Source: Streptomyces silvae
GTDB taxonomy: Bacteria > Actinomycetota > Actinomycetes > Streptomycetales > Streptomycetaceae
Reading direction: 5' to 3'
DNA: 64,000 nucleotides
Assembly: GCF_016745505.1 (NCBI RefSeq)
Contig: NZ_JAERUC010000143.1
Coordinates: 17,934 to 81,933 of the forward strand
Shown here: positions 22,240-31,125 of the stretch, piece after piece
How the letters are laid out: every line of letters begins with the position of its first letter
Position numbering within the stretch: the first letter of the stretch is position 1
The notes under the pieces: model-generated
Told to the model about the DNA's origin: nothing
Database searches by the model: none
The model's input: only the letters and a program-made list of their open reading frames with translations
Position numbers and translations under genes: made by a program

Positions 22240-23519
22240 GACGGCTCCGTTCCCTCCGGCTCCACCAGCACGGTGACGATCTTGTTCCTGCGGCCCGCCG
22301 GGGACTCCGCGGTGAGGCGGAGCTTACGGCCGTCGGGGAGGTCGACGATCGAGGAGGCCCCGGAGATCGGGACCCGCCCGAGCGCCTTGGCCAGCAGACC
22401 GCCGACCGTCTCGACGTCCTCGTCGTCGTAGGCGTCGAGGCCGAACAGCTCCCCGAGGTCGCCGATGTCGAGCCGGGCGGTCACCCGGAAGCAGCCGTTC
22501 TCCAGCTCCTGGACGGGCGGGAGTTCGCGGTCGTACTCGTCGGTGATCTCGCCGACGATCTCCTCCAGGATGTCCTCGATGGTGACGATGCCGGCCGTGC
22601 CGCCGTACTCGTCGATGACGACGGCGACGTGGCTGCGGTCCTGCTGCATCTCGCGCAGCAGGTCACCGGCGTTCTTCGTGTCGGGGACGAACGCGGCGGG
22701 GCGCATCGCCGTGGAGACGAGGTCCGCCTCCGCGTCCCGGTTGATGTGCGTCTTGCGGACGAGGTCCTTGAGATAGACGATCCCGACGATGTCGTCCTCG
22801 TTCTCCCCGGTGACCGGGATCCGCGAGAAGCCGGAGCGCAGCGCGAGGGTCAGCGCCTGACGGACCGTCTTGTAGCGCTCGATGCAGACCAGGTCGGTGC
22901 GGGGCACCATCACCTCGCGTACGAGGGTGTCGCCGAGCTCGAAGACGGAGTGCACCATGCGGCGCTCCTCGTCCTCGATCAGCGACTCCTGCTCGGCGAG
23001 GTCGACCATGGCGCGCAGCTCCGCCTCGCTGGCGAAGGGGCCCTTGCGGAAGCCCTTGCCGGGGGTCAGCGCGTTACCGATGAGGATCAGCAGCTGCGGG
23101 ACCGGGCCCATGATCCTGGCCAGCGGCAGCAGGACGTACGCCGCGGCCGTGGCCGTGTTCAGCGGGTGCTGGCGGCCGATGGTGCGCGGGGAGACCCCGA
23201 TGGCGACGTAGCTGACGAGGACCATCACGCCCATGGCGACGGCCAGCGCCTGCCAGGTCTCCTGGAACTCGTTGAGGCAGGCGTACGTGACGAGCACCCC
23301 GGCCGACATCTCGCAGGCGACCCGGACGAGCAGGGCCACGTTGAGATAGCGGGTGGGGTCGGCGGCGACCTGTTCCAGCTTGGCGCTGCCGCGCCGCCCC
23401 GCGCGGACGGCCTCCGCCGCCCGGAAGCTGGACGTGCGCGCGATGCCGGCCTCGGCGCAGGCGGCGAGCCAGCCGACGACGAGCAGCAGCACCGCGCCGG
23501 AGATGAGGGGGACGCTCAC
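22236..23519 (-). CDS. CorC/HlyC-type membrane protein with paired CBS domains
   Basis: A 427-residue protein: an N-terminal DUF21 (CNNM) domain with about four membrane helices (residues 1-140), a connecting EQESLIEDEERRMVHSVFELGDT helix, two CBS motifs (VREVMVPRTDLV to residue about 320) and a C-terminal CorC_HlyC domain beginning near ENGCFRVTARLDIGDLGELFG. The family is linked to magnesium or cobalt efflux. GTG 23519 overlaps the ybeY stop by four bases and its own stop overlaps the mmcQ start, so ybeY-CBS-mmcQ are coupled. Confidence 0.92.
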   Translation of the reverse strand: MSVPLISGAVLLLVVGWLAACAEAGIARTSSFRAAEAVRAGRRGSAKLEQVAADPTRYLNVALLVRVACEMSAGVLVTYACLNEFQETWQALAVAMGVMVLVSYVAIGVSPRTIGRQHPLNTATAAAYVLLPLARIMGPVPQLLILIGNALTPGKGFRKGPFASEAELRAMVDLAEQESLIEDEERRMVHSVFELGDTLVREVMVPRTDLVCIERYKTVRQALTLALRSGFSRIPVTGENEDDIVGIVYLKDLVRKTHINRDAEADLVSTAMRPAAFVPDTKNAGDLLREMQQDRSHVAVVIDEYGGTAGIVTIEDILEEIVGEITDEYDRELPPVQELENGCFRVTARLDIGDLGELFGLDAYDDEDVETVGGLLAKALGRVPISGASSIVDLPDGRKLRLTAESPAGRRNKIVTVLVEPEGTEPS

Positions 23520-24013
23520 GAGACGGTGGGGGCGGGGGACGGACCGGTCAGGCCGCGCTCACCGCGCCAGCCGTCGACGATCGCCGCCTGGAGGCCGAAC
23601 ATCTCGGCCTTCTCGTCCGGCTCCTCGTGGTCGTACCCGAGGAGGTGCAGCACTCCGTGGACGGTGAGGAGCTGGAGCTCCTCGTCCATCGAGTGCTGCG
23701 TCTCGGCGTCCTCGCCCTGCTTCTTCGCGACCTCGGGGCAGAGCACGATGTCGCCGAGGAGCCCCTGCGGGGGCTCCTCCTCGTCCTTGGCCGGGGGACG
23801 GAGCTCGTCCATCGGGAAGGACATGACGTCCGTCGGGCCGGGGAGGTCCATCCACTGGATGTGGAGCTGCTCCATGGCGGCGGTGTCCACCACGATCACC
23901 GAGAGTTCGGACAGCGGGTGGATCCGCATCCGGGCGAGGGCGTAGCGGGCGATGTCGAGGATCGCCTGCTCGTCGACCTCGGTTCCGGACTCGTTGTTGA
24001 CGTCGATCGACAT
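23516..24013 (-). CDS. ybeY: Endoribonuclease YbeY (rRNA maturation factor)
   Basis: Metal-dependent single-strand RNase for 16S rRNA 3'-end processing and ribosome quality control. The 165-residue protein has PTDVMSFPMDE, LLGDIVLCPEVA and the zinc-binding HGVLHLLGYDHE. The ATG lies 12 bases downstream of phoH and the stop overlaps the next gene. Standard phoH-ybeY pairing. Confidence 0.95.
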   Translation of the reverse strand: MSIDVNNESGTEVDEQAILDIARYALARMRIHPLSELSVIVVDTAAMEQLHIQWMDLPGPTDVMSFPMDELRPPAKDEEEPPQGLLGDIVLCPEVAKKQGEDAETQHSMDEELQLLTVHGVLHLLGYDHEEPDEKAEMFGLQAAIVDGWRGERGLTGPSPAPTVS

Positions 24014-24025
24014 GGTGCGCTGCGA

Positions 24026-25054
<1,029 letters not shown>

Positions 25055-25213
25055 GGGCCGGCCCTCGGGCCTGCGCATACCTCCCGTTGCAGGGCAGTCG
25101 CTGCTCGACCGCCTCTGGACTACCAGCGTACGACTCCCCACCGACAACACCGAGCGGTTTTACCCGGTGATCGTCGGCATCGGGATCATCCGCACCCGGA
25201 GTTCATCGGCCCT

Positions 25214-26311
25214 TCACTGCCGGAAGCCGATGGTCGGCACGGCCCGGCGCAGCGGCCACGCCCTGCTCGTGGCCGGCAGCAGCTCCTCCAGGAAGGCGTA
25301 GCGCTCCAGCGCCGCCGGGTCCTGGCCGGCGGCGGTGCGTACCTGCTGCCACCAGCCGGCGATCTCCGCCCATCCGGGTGCGGACAGCGATCCGCCGAAC
25401 TCCTGCACGGACAGGGCGGCCGTCAGCCCGGCGAAGGCGAGGCGGTCGGCGAGCGGCCAGCCGGCCAGCGTCCCGGTGACGAAGCCGGCGACGAAGACGT
25501 CCCCGGCCCCGGTGGGGTCCAGGGCCTCCACCGCGATGGCGGGCACCTCGGCGGCCGCCCCGGTCTCCCGGTCCACCGCGTACGCGCCGTCCGCCCCCAG
25601 GGTCACCACGGCGAGGGGGACCCGTTCGGCCAGGGCGTGGGCGGCGGCGCGCGGGCAGTCGGTGCGGGTGTAGCGCATGGCCTCCTCGGCGTTGGGCAGG
25701 AACGCCAGGCAGTGCCCGAGGTCGGGCAGGGCGTCCAGGTCCCAGCGGCCGGTCTCGTCCCAGCCGACGTCGGCGAAGACCATCGCGCCGTTACGGGCGG
25801 CCCCGGCCACCCAGGGCTCGCTGCGGCCCGGGGTCAGTGAGGCGACGGCGGCGCGGGCGCGCGGCGGGCAGTCCGGGAAGGCGCGGCCGGGCGGCACGGA
25901 GCCGTCGGGGGCCTCGTGGCCGTGCGAGACCATCGTCCGCTCGCCCTCGTACGCCATGGAGACGGTGACGGGCGAGTGCCAGCCGGGGACTGTGCGCGAC
26001 ATGGACAGATCGATGCCCTCGCCCTGTTCGAGTGCGTCCCAGCAGTACTCGCCGTAGTGGTCGTCGCCGAACGCGGCGGCCAGCGAGGTGTGCAGGCCGA
26101 GCCGGGCGAGGGCGGTGGCCATGTTGGCGACGCCTCCGGGGCTGGAGCCCATCCCCCGGGCCCAGGACTCGGTCCCGCGCACCGGTGCGCTGTCCAGGCC
26201 GGTGAAGATGATGTCGAGGAAGACCGTGCCGGTCAGGAAGACGTCACAGGCCGGGTCCTGCGGGGCACGCAGCCCGAGCAGCGGGTCGATGCCTGGATCA
26301 GCTGTACTCAC
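25214..26311 (-). CDS. PfkB-family carbohydrate kinase
   Basis: A 365-residue ribokinase-like sugar or nucleoside kinase. The two family signatures are present: SSPGGVANMATALARLG (about residues 55-75) and DPTGAGDVFVAGFVTGT with the catalytic aspartate (about residues 290-305); VTLGADGAYAV precedes the ATP site. GTG 26311 has GGGAG at usable spacing. The substrate is not evident. A divergent MFS protein lies beyond a Crp-like site, suggesting carbon control. Confidence 0.88.
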   Translation of the reverse strand: MSTADPGIDPLLGLRAPQDPACDVFLTGTVFLDIIFTGLDSAPVRGTESWARGMGSSPGGVANMATALARLGLHTSLAAAFGDDHYGEYCWDALEQGEGIDLSMSRTVPGWHSPVTVSMAYEGERTMVSHGHEAPDGSVPPGRAFPDCPPRARAAVASLTPGRSEPWVAGAARNGAMVFADVGWDETGRWDLDALPDLGHCLAFLPNAEEAMRYTRTDCPRAAAHALAERVPLAVVTLGADGAYAVDRETGAAAEVPAIAVEALDPTGAGDVFVAGFVTGTLAGWPLADRLAFAGLTAALSVQEFGGSLSAPGWAEIAGWWQQVRTAAGQDPAALERYAFLEELLPATSRAWPLRRAVPTIGFRQ

Positions 26312-26468
26312 CGTGCGCTCCCGGCCGTGGCAGATCTGAACAGTGCGAACTGCGGCCAGTGTGCCGGATCCGCCGCCCCTTCCGGAGGGCCCGCGCCGCA
26401 CCGCGCGGATCCACTCCCACCTGCATAAACATGCGCAGCTACCCGGCTCTGTGGCGCATAAACCTGAG

Positions 26469-26484
26469 TGTGACCCGGATCACA
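26469..26484. promoter_or_regulatory. Crp-type palindrome
   Basis: TGTGACCCGGATCACA is an exact match to TGTGA-N6-TCACA, the classic CRP half-site arrangement, and nearly fits the Streptomyces Crp motif. It lies 158 bases before the PfkB gene and 207 before the MFS gene, so it could serve either. Confidence 0.5.
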
Positions 26485-26487
26485 TCG

Positions 26488-26506
26488 AGCCGACTTTCCG
26501 TCGGCT
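26488..26506. other. Small hairpin next to the Crp-type site
   Basis: AGCCGAC and GTCGGCT flank the loop TTTCC, a perfect seven-base stem. No T tract follows; role unknown. Confidence 0.4.
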
Positions 26507-26590
26507 GGGCGCGCTTGATACAAATTGGCCCGCGAGCACCGATCCGGACGGTTGACGACGAGTGCCGCTTCTCCCGCGTTTTCTCGCTCC

Positions 26591-26655
26591 ACCCTCCCCT
26601 GCCTTGCCCCGCTCCACCCTCCCCGCGTCACCTCTGCCTTACCCTCCCCTGCCTT
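26591..26655. repeat. Pyrimidine-rich stretch with a 15-base direct repeat
   Basis: ACCCTCCCCTGCCTT occurs at 26591-26605 and again at 26641-26655, exactly 50 bases apart, with a third partial ACCCTCCCC between. The plus strand is nearly purine-free and the minus strand carries many GGG and GGGG runs, able to form a G-quadruplex. Confidence 0.8.
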
Positions 26656-26690
26656 CTTCTGCCGCCTCCGGCATGTCTTCAGGAACGCCC

Positions 26691-28049
26691 ATGTCCTCGC
26701 GCCCTCGCGCCGCGTGGCCTCTGGTAGCCGTGTTCACCGCCGGTTACCTCGCCGCCTATCTGCTCCCCACCATCGTCGGCCGCCTCAGCACCTACCTGGG
26801 CCTGACCTCCGCCCAGGCGGGCCTGGTCGGCAGCGCCCTGCTGGTCAGCTCGGCCTCGGCCGGCTTCGCGCTGGCAGGACGCGTCGAGACATTCGGATCG
26901 CGGAGACCGGCGCGCGCGGGGCTGCTGCTCGCCGCCCTCGGCTACGGCTGCGCGGCGCTCACCACCTCGATGCCGCTGATCGTCGCCGGCGTCGTGGTCG
27001 GCGGCTTCGGCTCCGGCACGGCGACCGCCGTCGCCGCGTCCGGCATCGCCGCGCAGCGCGACCCGCACCGGACCTCGTCGCTCGGGCTGCTCAGCGTCTC
27101 GGCGACGGCGGGTGCCCTCTACCTGACCACCCCTCATCTGGGCGGCGGCCACCGGCTGCCGTTCGCCTCCATCGCGCTGGTCGCCCTGCTGGTCTGGCCC
27201 GCGACCTCCCGGCTGGGCGGTTCCGTCCCGGCCGGCGGGACGTCCCCGGTGCAGGGACGGCTGCCGCACCGGCGGTCGGGTCTGGTGCTGGCCGGCGGGA
27301 TGCTCGTCTGGTCCATGGCGCAGAACGCCCTGTGGGGGGTGAGCAGCCGCATCGGTGCCGAGCAGGTCGGCCTCTCCGAGGTGGCCGTCGGCGCGGTGTT
27401 CGCCGCCGCGCTGGGAGCGGGACTGCTCGGCGTGATGGGCGCGGGCATGCTGGGCGCCCGGCTCGGCCGGGCGGTGCCGATCGGCCTCGGGACGATGATC
27501 ATCGCGGGGAGCATCGTGCTCAGCTCCTCAGCCGAGGACCTGGGGTCGTTCGCGACCGGTGAGATCGCCTGGAACACCTTCTACCCGGTGGTCCTGTCGT
27601 ATCTGATCGGGCTCGCGGCCTCACTGGACGTGCGCGGCCGCTGGGCGGTCCTCGCGGGCTCGGCGGCATCCGTCGGCACGGCCTGCGGCCCCCTCCTCGG
27701 CAGTGTGCTCTCCGAGCAGGCCGGCTACGCGGTGATGGGCCTGATCCTGGGGGCCGCCACGCTCCTGGTCGCGGCCCCCGTCACGGCGGTGGCGCTGCAC
27801 ACCGGCGGCCGGCCGCTGGTGCCCGGCTCCGTACGGCGCAGGGGTGGTGCGCCTGCCGCGCTGCTGGCCGCCACCACCAACAGCCTGTCCGGCGCGGTGC
27901 CCAAGCTGGGCGCGCCGGAGCAGGCGGTCGCGGAGCTCAGCCTGCCCGCGCTGCGGCGCAGGCGGCTGGGCCGGAGCGCGTTCCGTACGGCGGGACCGGC
28001 CGGCGGTGCCGGTCAGTCGAACGCGTACGCCTCGACCTCGGAGAGGTAG
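26691..28049 (+). CDS. MFS-type membrane protein
   Basis: A 452-residue protein with about twelve hydrophobic segments starting VAVFTAGYLAAYLLPTIVG; it has an MFS-like arrangement with a central cytoplasmic loop around residues 170-200 but weak motif A (LAGRVETFGSRRPARAG). ATG 26691 is preferred over ATG 26673 because AGGA lies seven bases upstream. The final 75 residues are a soluble, Ala/Arg-rich cytoplasmic tail, and the last 37 bases overlap the end of the converging deaminase gene. Substrate unknown. Confidence 0.8.
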   Translation: MSSRPRAAWPLVAVFTAGYLAAYLLPTIVGRLSTYLGLTSAQAGLVGSALLVSSASAGFALAGRVETFGSRRPARAGLLLAALGYGCAALTTSMPLIVAGVVVGGFGSGTATAVAASGIAAQRDPHRTSSLGLLSVSATAGALYLTTPHLGGGHRLPFASIALVALLVWPATSRLGGSVPAGGTSPVQGRLPHRRSGLVLAGGMLVWSMAQNALWGVSSRIGAEQVGLSEVAVGAVFAAALGAGLLGVMGAGMLGARLGRAVPIGLGTMIIAGSIVLSSSAEDLGSFATGEIAWNTFYPVVLSYLIGLAASLDVRGRWAVLAGSAASVGTACGPLLGSVLSEQAGYAVMGLILGAATLLVAAPVTAVALHTGGRPLVPGSVRRRGGAPAALLAATTNSLSGAVPKLGAPEQAVAELSLPALRRRRLGRSAFRTAGPAGGAGQSNAYASTSER

Positions 28050-29005
28050 CGCGCCCTGCGCTCCTCGTCGTGGTCGAGGAAGGCCGCCTCGAAGGAGTTG
28101 CGGGCCAGGGTGCGCAGCTGCTCCTGGTCCAGGCCGAGCGCCTCGTGCACGGCGTGGAAGGTGTCTCCGACGTAACCGCCGAAGTAGGCGGGGTCGTCGG
28201 AGTTCACCGTGCAGAGCAGCCCCGCGTCCATCATGGAGCGCAGCGGGTGCTGCTCCAGTACGTCGATGGCGCGCAGCCGTACGTTGGAGAGCGGGCAGAG
28301 CGTCAGCGGGATCCGCTCGGAGACCAGCCGGTCCACCAGCTCCGCGTCCTCCATGCAGCGCAGCCCGTGGTCGATGCGTTCGACGCCGAGGACGTCCAGG
28401 GCCTCCCGGATGTACTCGGGCGGGCCCTCCTCACCGGCGTGGGCGACCTTGCGCAGGCCGAGGGCCGTGGCGGCCGCGTACACCTCGCGGAACTTCGCGG
28501 GCGGGTGTCCGACCTCCGCCGAGTCGAGACCCACGGCGCTGATGCGGTGCAGATACGGCTTCGCGGCCTCCAGGGTCTCCAGCGCGGACTCGGCGGACTT
28601 GTCGCGCAGGAAGCACATGATCAGCTGGGTGGAGATGCCGTGCGTCTCCTCGCTGCGGTCCAGCGCCCGGCCGAGCCCCTCGATCACGGTGCCGATCGGG
28701 ACGCCGCGGTCGGTGTGGGCCTGCGGGTCGAAGAAGATCTCCGCGTGCCGGACGCCCTGGGCGGCGGCGCGGGCGAGGTAGGCGTCGGCCAGTTCGGCGA
28801 AGTCCTCCTCGGTGCGCAGGACCGCCATCAGGGCGTAGTAGAGGTCGAGGAAGCTCTGCAGGTCGTCGAAGAGGTAGGCGGTGCGCAGCTCTTCGGTGTC
28901 CGCGTAGGGCAGGTCCACGCCGTTGCGGGCGGCGAGGGCGAAGGCCAGCTCGGGTTCGAGGGTCCCCTCGATGTGGAGGTGGAGTTCGGCTTTGGGGAGG
29001 TGCAC
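28013..29005 (-). CDS. Adenosine/adenine deaminase family; adenine-deaminase (Aah1) subtype
   Basis: A 330-residue zinc hydrolase with HLHIEGTLEPEL, SAEVGHPPAKF, AHAGEEGPPEYI, HG and NSDDPAYFGGYV. The EGTLEPEL and SDDPAYFGGY segments are those of the fungal and Pseudomonas adenine deaminases, not of true adenosine deaminases, so adenine to hypoxanthine is the more likely reaction. GTG 29005 begins 11 bases after rnz. Last gene of the rsmE-HIT-rnz cluster; overlaps the converging MFS gene. Confidence 0.88.
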   Translation of the reverse strand: MHLPKAELHLHIEGTLEPELAFALAARNGVDLPYADTEELRTAYLFDDLQSFLDLYYALMAVLRTEEDFAELADAYLARAAAQGVRHAEIFFDPQAHTDRGVPIGTVIEGLGRALDRSEETHGISTQLIMCFLRDKSAESALETLEAAKPYLHRISAVGLDSAEVGHPPAKFREVYAAATALGLRKVAHAGEEGPPEYIREALDVLGVERIDHGLRCMEDAELVDRLVSERIPLTLCPLSNVRLRAIDVLEQHPLRSMMDAGLLCTVNSDDPAYFGGYVGDTFHAVHEALGLDQEQLRTLARNSFEAAFLDHDEERRARYLSEVEAYAFD

Positions 29006-29015
29006 GGTGTTCTCG

Positions 29016-29924
29016 TTACGTGTGGCGGGTGGGTACCGGGACCCTGATCAGGTCCTGGGCGATGGTCAGTTCACCTTCGTAGCCGGCTGCCCTGGCCTGG
29101 CGTTCGAAGGCGTCGGGGTCGGTGTAGCGCTGGGAGAAGTGCGTCAGCACGAGGTGCCGTACGCCCGACTCCTTCGCCACCCGGGCCGCCTGTCCTGCGG
29201 TGAGGTGGCCGTGGTCGGCGGCGAGCTTTCCGTCCTCGTCGAGGAACGTCGACTCGATGACCAGCATGTCGCATCCCTCGGCGAGCGCGAACGCGCCGTC
29301 GCAGAGCCGGGTGTCCATGACGAACGCGAAGCGCTGTCCGCGGCGGGTCTCGGAGACTTCTTCCAGCGGGGTGCCGCGCAGGGCCCCCTCGCGCTGGATC
29401 CGTCCGACGTCGGGCCCGCCGATGCCGTGCTCGGCCAGCTTCGCGGGCAGCATGCGCAGCCGGTCGGGCTCGGTGAGGCGGTAGCCGTAGGACTCGACCG
29501 GGTGCGAGAGCCGGTGGCTGTCCAGGGTGTACGCGCCGGTGGTGGCGAGGACGCCGTCGGCGGCGACCGGGGCCTCGGTCAGCTCGACGGACTCGCGGTA
29601 GGCGGTCGCGTACCGGAGCCGGTCGAAGAAGCGCTGCCCGCTCGCCGGGAAGTGGACGGTGACGGGGTGCGGGACCTGGTCGAGGTTGATCCGCTGGATC
29701 ACCCCCGCCAGACCGAGCGAGTGGTCGCCGTGGAAGTGCGTGACGCAGATCCGGTCGATGTCATGAGCGGCGACGCCCGCCCGCAGCATCTGACGCTGGG
29801 TCCCCTCGCCCGGGTCGAAGAGGATGCCCTCCCCGTCCCAGCGCAGCAGATAGCCGTTGTGGTTGCGGTGACGGGTCGGCACCTGGCTGGCGGTGCCGAG
29901 GATCACGAGCTCGCGTACGGACAC
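29016..29924 (-). CDS. rnz: Ribonuclease Z
   Basis: Metallo-beta-lactamase-fold endonuclease that trims tRNA 3' trailers. The 302-residue protein has the zinc motif THFHGDHSLGLAG, FDPGEGTQRQM near the N terminus, AFVMDTRLC, ADHGHLTAGQAA and LTHFSQRY. It starts with GTG 15 bases after the HIT gene and is followed closely by the deaminase. Confidence 0.94.
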   Translation of the reverse strand: MSVRELVILGTASQVPTRHRNHNGYLLRWDGEGILFDPGEGTQRQMLRAGVAAHDIDRICVTHFHGDHSLGLAGVIQRINLDQVPHPVTVHFPASGQRFFDRLRYATAYRESVELTEAPVAADGVLATTGAYTLDSHRLSHPVESYGYRLTEPDRLRMLPAKLAEHGIGGPDVGRIQREGALRGTPLEEVSETRRGQRFAFVMDTRLCDGAFALAEGCDMLVIESTFLDEDGKLAADHGHLTAGQAARVAKESGVRHLVLTHFSQRYTDPDAFERQARAAGYEGELTIAQDLIRVPVPTRHT

Positions 29925-29939
29925 GGGTTGAGGGCCCGC

Positions 29940-30299
29940 CTAGCCGGGGGGCCACTGCATCCCGCGCCCGCCCAGGACGTGGGCGTGCGCGTGGAAGACG
30001 GTCTGGCCCGCACCCGCACCGGTGTTGAGCACGATGCGGTAGCCGGTCTCCGTGAGCTTCTCGTCGGCGGCGACCAGGCCGGCCTCACGCAGCACGTCGG
30101 CGGCGGCCTGCGGGTCGCCCGCCGCGAGCGAGGCGGCGTCCGGGTAGTGCGCCTTGGGGATGACCAGGACGTGGCTGGGGGCCTGGGGGTTTATGTCGCG
30201 GAAGGCGACGGTCGTCGCGCTCTCGCGGACGATGGTCGCCGGGATGTCCCCGGTAACGATCTTGCAGAACAGGCAGTCGGTCTGCGGTTCTCCCGCCAT
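29940..30299 (-). CDS. HIT-family nucleotide hydrolase (HinT-like)
   Basis: A 119-residue purine-nucleoside phosphoramidase-type protein. It shows a CLFC zinc-knuckle-like start, FRDINPQAPSHVLVIPKAH and the catalytic triad motif HAHAHVLGG. ATG 30299 follows GGAGG at eight bases. In the cluster rsmE-HIT-rnz. Confidence 0.93.
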   Translation of the reverse strand: MAGEPQTDCLFCKIVTGDIPATIVRESATTVAFRDINPQAPSHVLVIPKAHYPDAASLAAGDPQAAADVLREAGLVAADEKLTETGYRIVLNTGAGAGQTVFHAHAHVLGGRGMQWPPG

Positions 30300-30381
30300 G
30301 GCCCGGCCTCCTAGGTCGTTCGGTCCTCGTGATCAGTACACCGGCATGCTATCCGTCCGCCCCGGCCAGGACGGGCGGCTG

Positions 30382-31125
30382 TCAGCTCCAGCGGCCGGTG
30401 CGTCCCATCAGCAGGGCCGCCGCGGCCGTCCCCGCGGTCGAGGTGCGCAGCACGCTGGGGCCGAGCCGGTACGGCGGCGCCCCCGCCTCGGCGAAGGCGG
30501 CCAGCTCCTGCGGCGAGACGCCGCCCTCCGGGCCCACGACCAGCACGATCGTGCCCTGCGTGGGGAGTTCGGCGGTGGCGAGCGGCTCGCTGCCGGTGTC
30601 CCGGTCCTCGTGCAGGACGCCCGCGAAGTCGGCCCCGGCCAGCAGGGCAGCGACCTGCCTGGTCGTCATGGCGTCGGCCACCTCGGGGAACCGCACCCGG
30701 CGCGACTGCTTCCCCGCCTCGCGCGCGGTGCTGCGCCACTTGCCGAGGGACTTCAGGCCGCGGTCGCCCTTCCACTGCGTGATGCAGCGCGCGGCCTGCC
30801 AGGGCACGATCGCGTCGACGCCCGTCTCGGTCATCGTCTCCACGGCGAGCTCCCCCCGGTCGCCCTTGGGCAGCGCCTGGACGACGGTGATGTACGGGGT
30901 GGGCGCGGGCTCCTCGCGCACCGCCGTGAGCCCGACCACGAGCCGGTCCTTGCCCTCGGCGGCGCGTACGACGCCCTCCGCCCAGCCGCCCCGCCCGTCG
31001 GTCAGGACGACGTCCTCCCCCGGGTTCAGCCGCTTCACGGACACGGCGTGCCGCCCCTCGGGGCCGTCCAGGACGAACTCCGGGCCGCCGGGCAGCTGTT
31101 CGACGACGAAGACCGGTGCCGTCAC
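30382..31125 (-). CDS. rsmE: 16S rRNA (uracil-1498-N3)-methyltransferase
   Basis: SPOUT-class enzyme methylating U1498 of 16S rRNA. The 247-residue protein has an N-terminal PUA-like domain (GPEGRHAVSVKRLNPGE), CITQWKGDRGLKSLGKW and the trefoil-knot SAM motif VVGPEGGVSPQE followed by RLGPSVLRTSTAG. GTG 31125 overlaps the preceding stop by four bases, so it is translated with the monooxygenase. Confidence 0.95.
   Translation of the reverse strand: MTAPVFVVEQLPGGPEFVLDGPEGRHAVSVKRLNPGEDVVLTDGRGGWAEGVVRAAEGKDRLVVGLTAVREEPAPTPYITVVQALPKGDRGELAVETMTETGVDAIVPWQAARCITQWKGDRGLKSLGKWRSTAREAGKQSRRVRFPEVADAMTTRQVAALLAGADFAGVLHEDRDTGSEPLATAELPTQGTIVLVVGPEGGVSPQELAAFAEAGAPPYRLGPSVLRTSTAGTAAAALLMGRTGRWS

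Larger units (their letters stand above)
26312..26690. other. Divergent regulatory region between the PfkB kinase and an MFS gene
   Basis: A 379-base non-coding stretch with lower G+C (26420-26530), a Crp-type palindrome, a small hairpin, and a strongly pyrimidine-rich stretch leading into the MFS gene. Confidence 0.7.
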
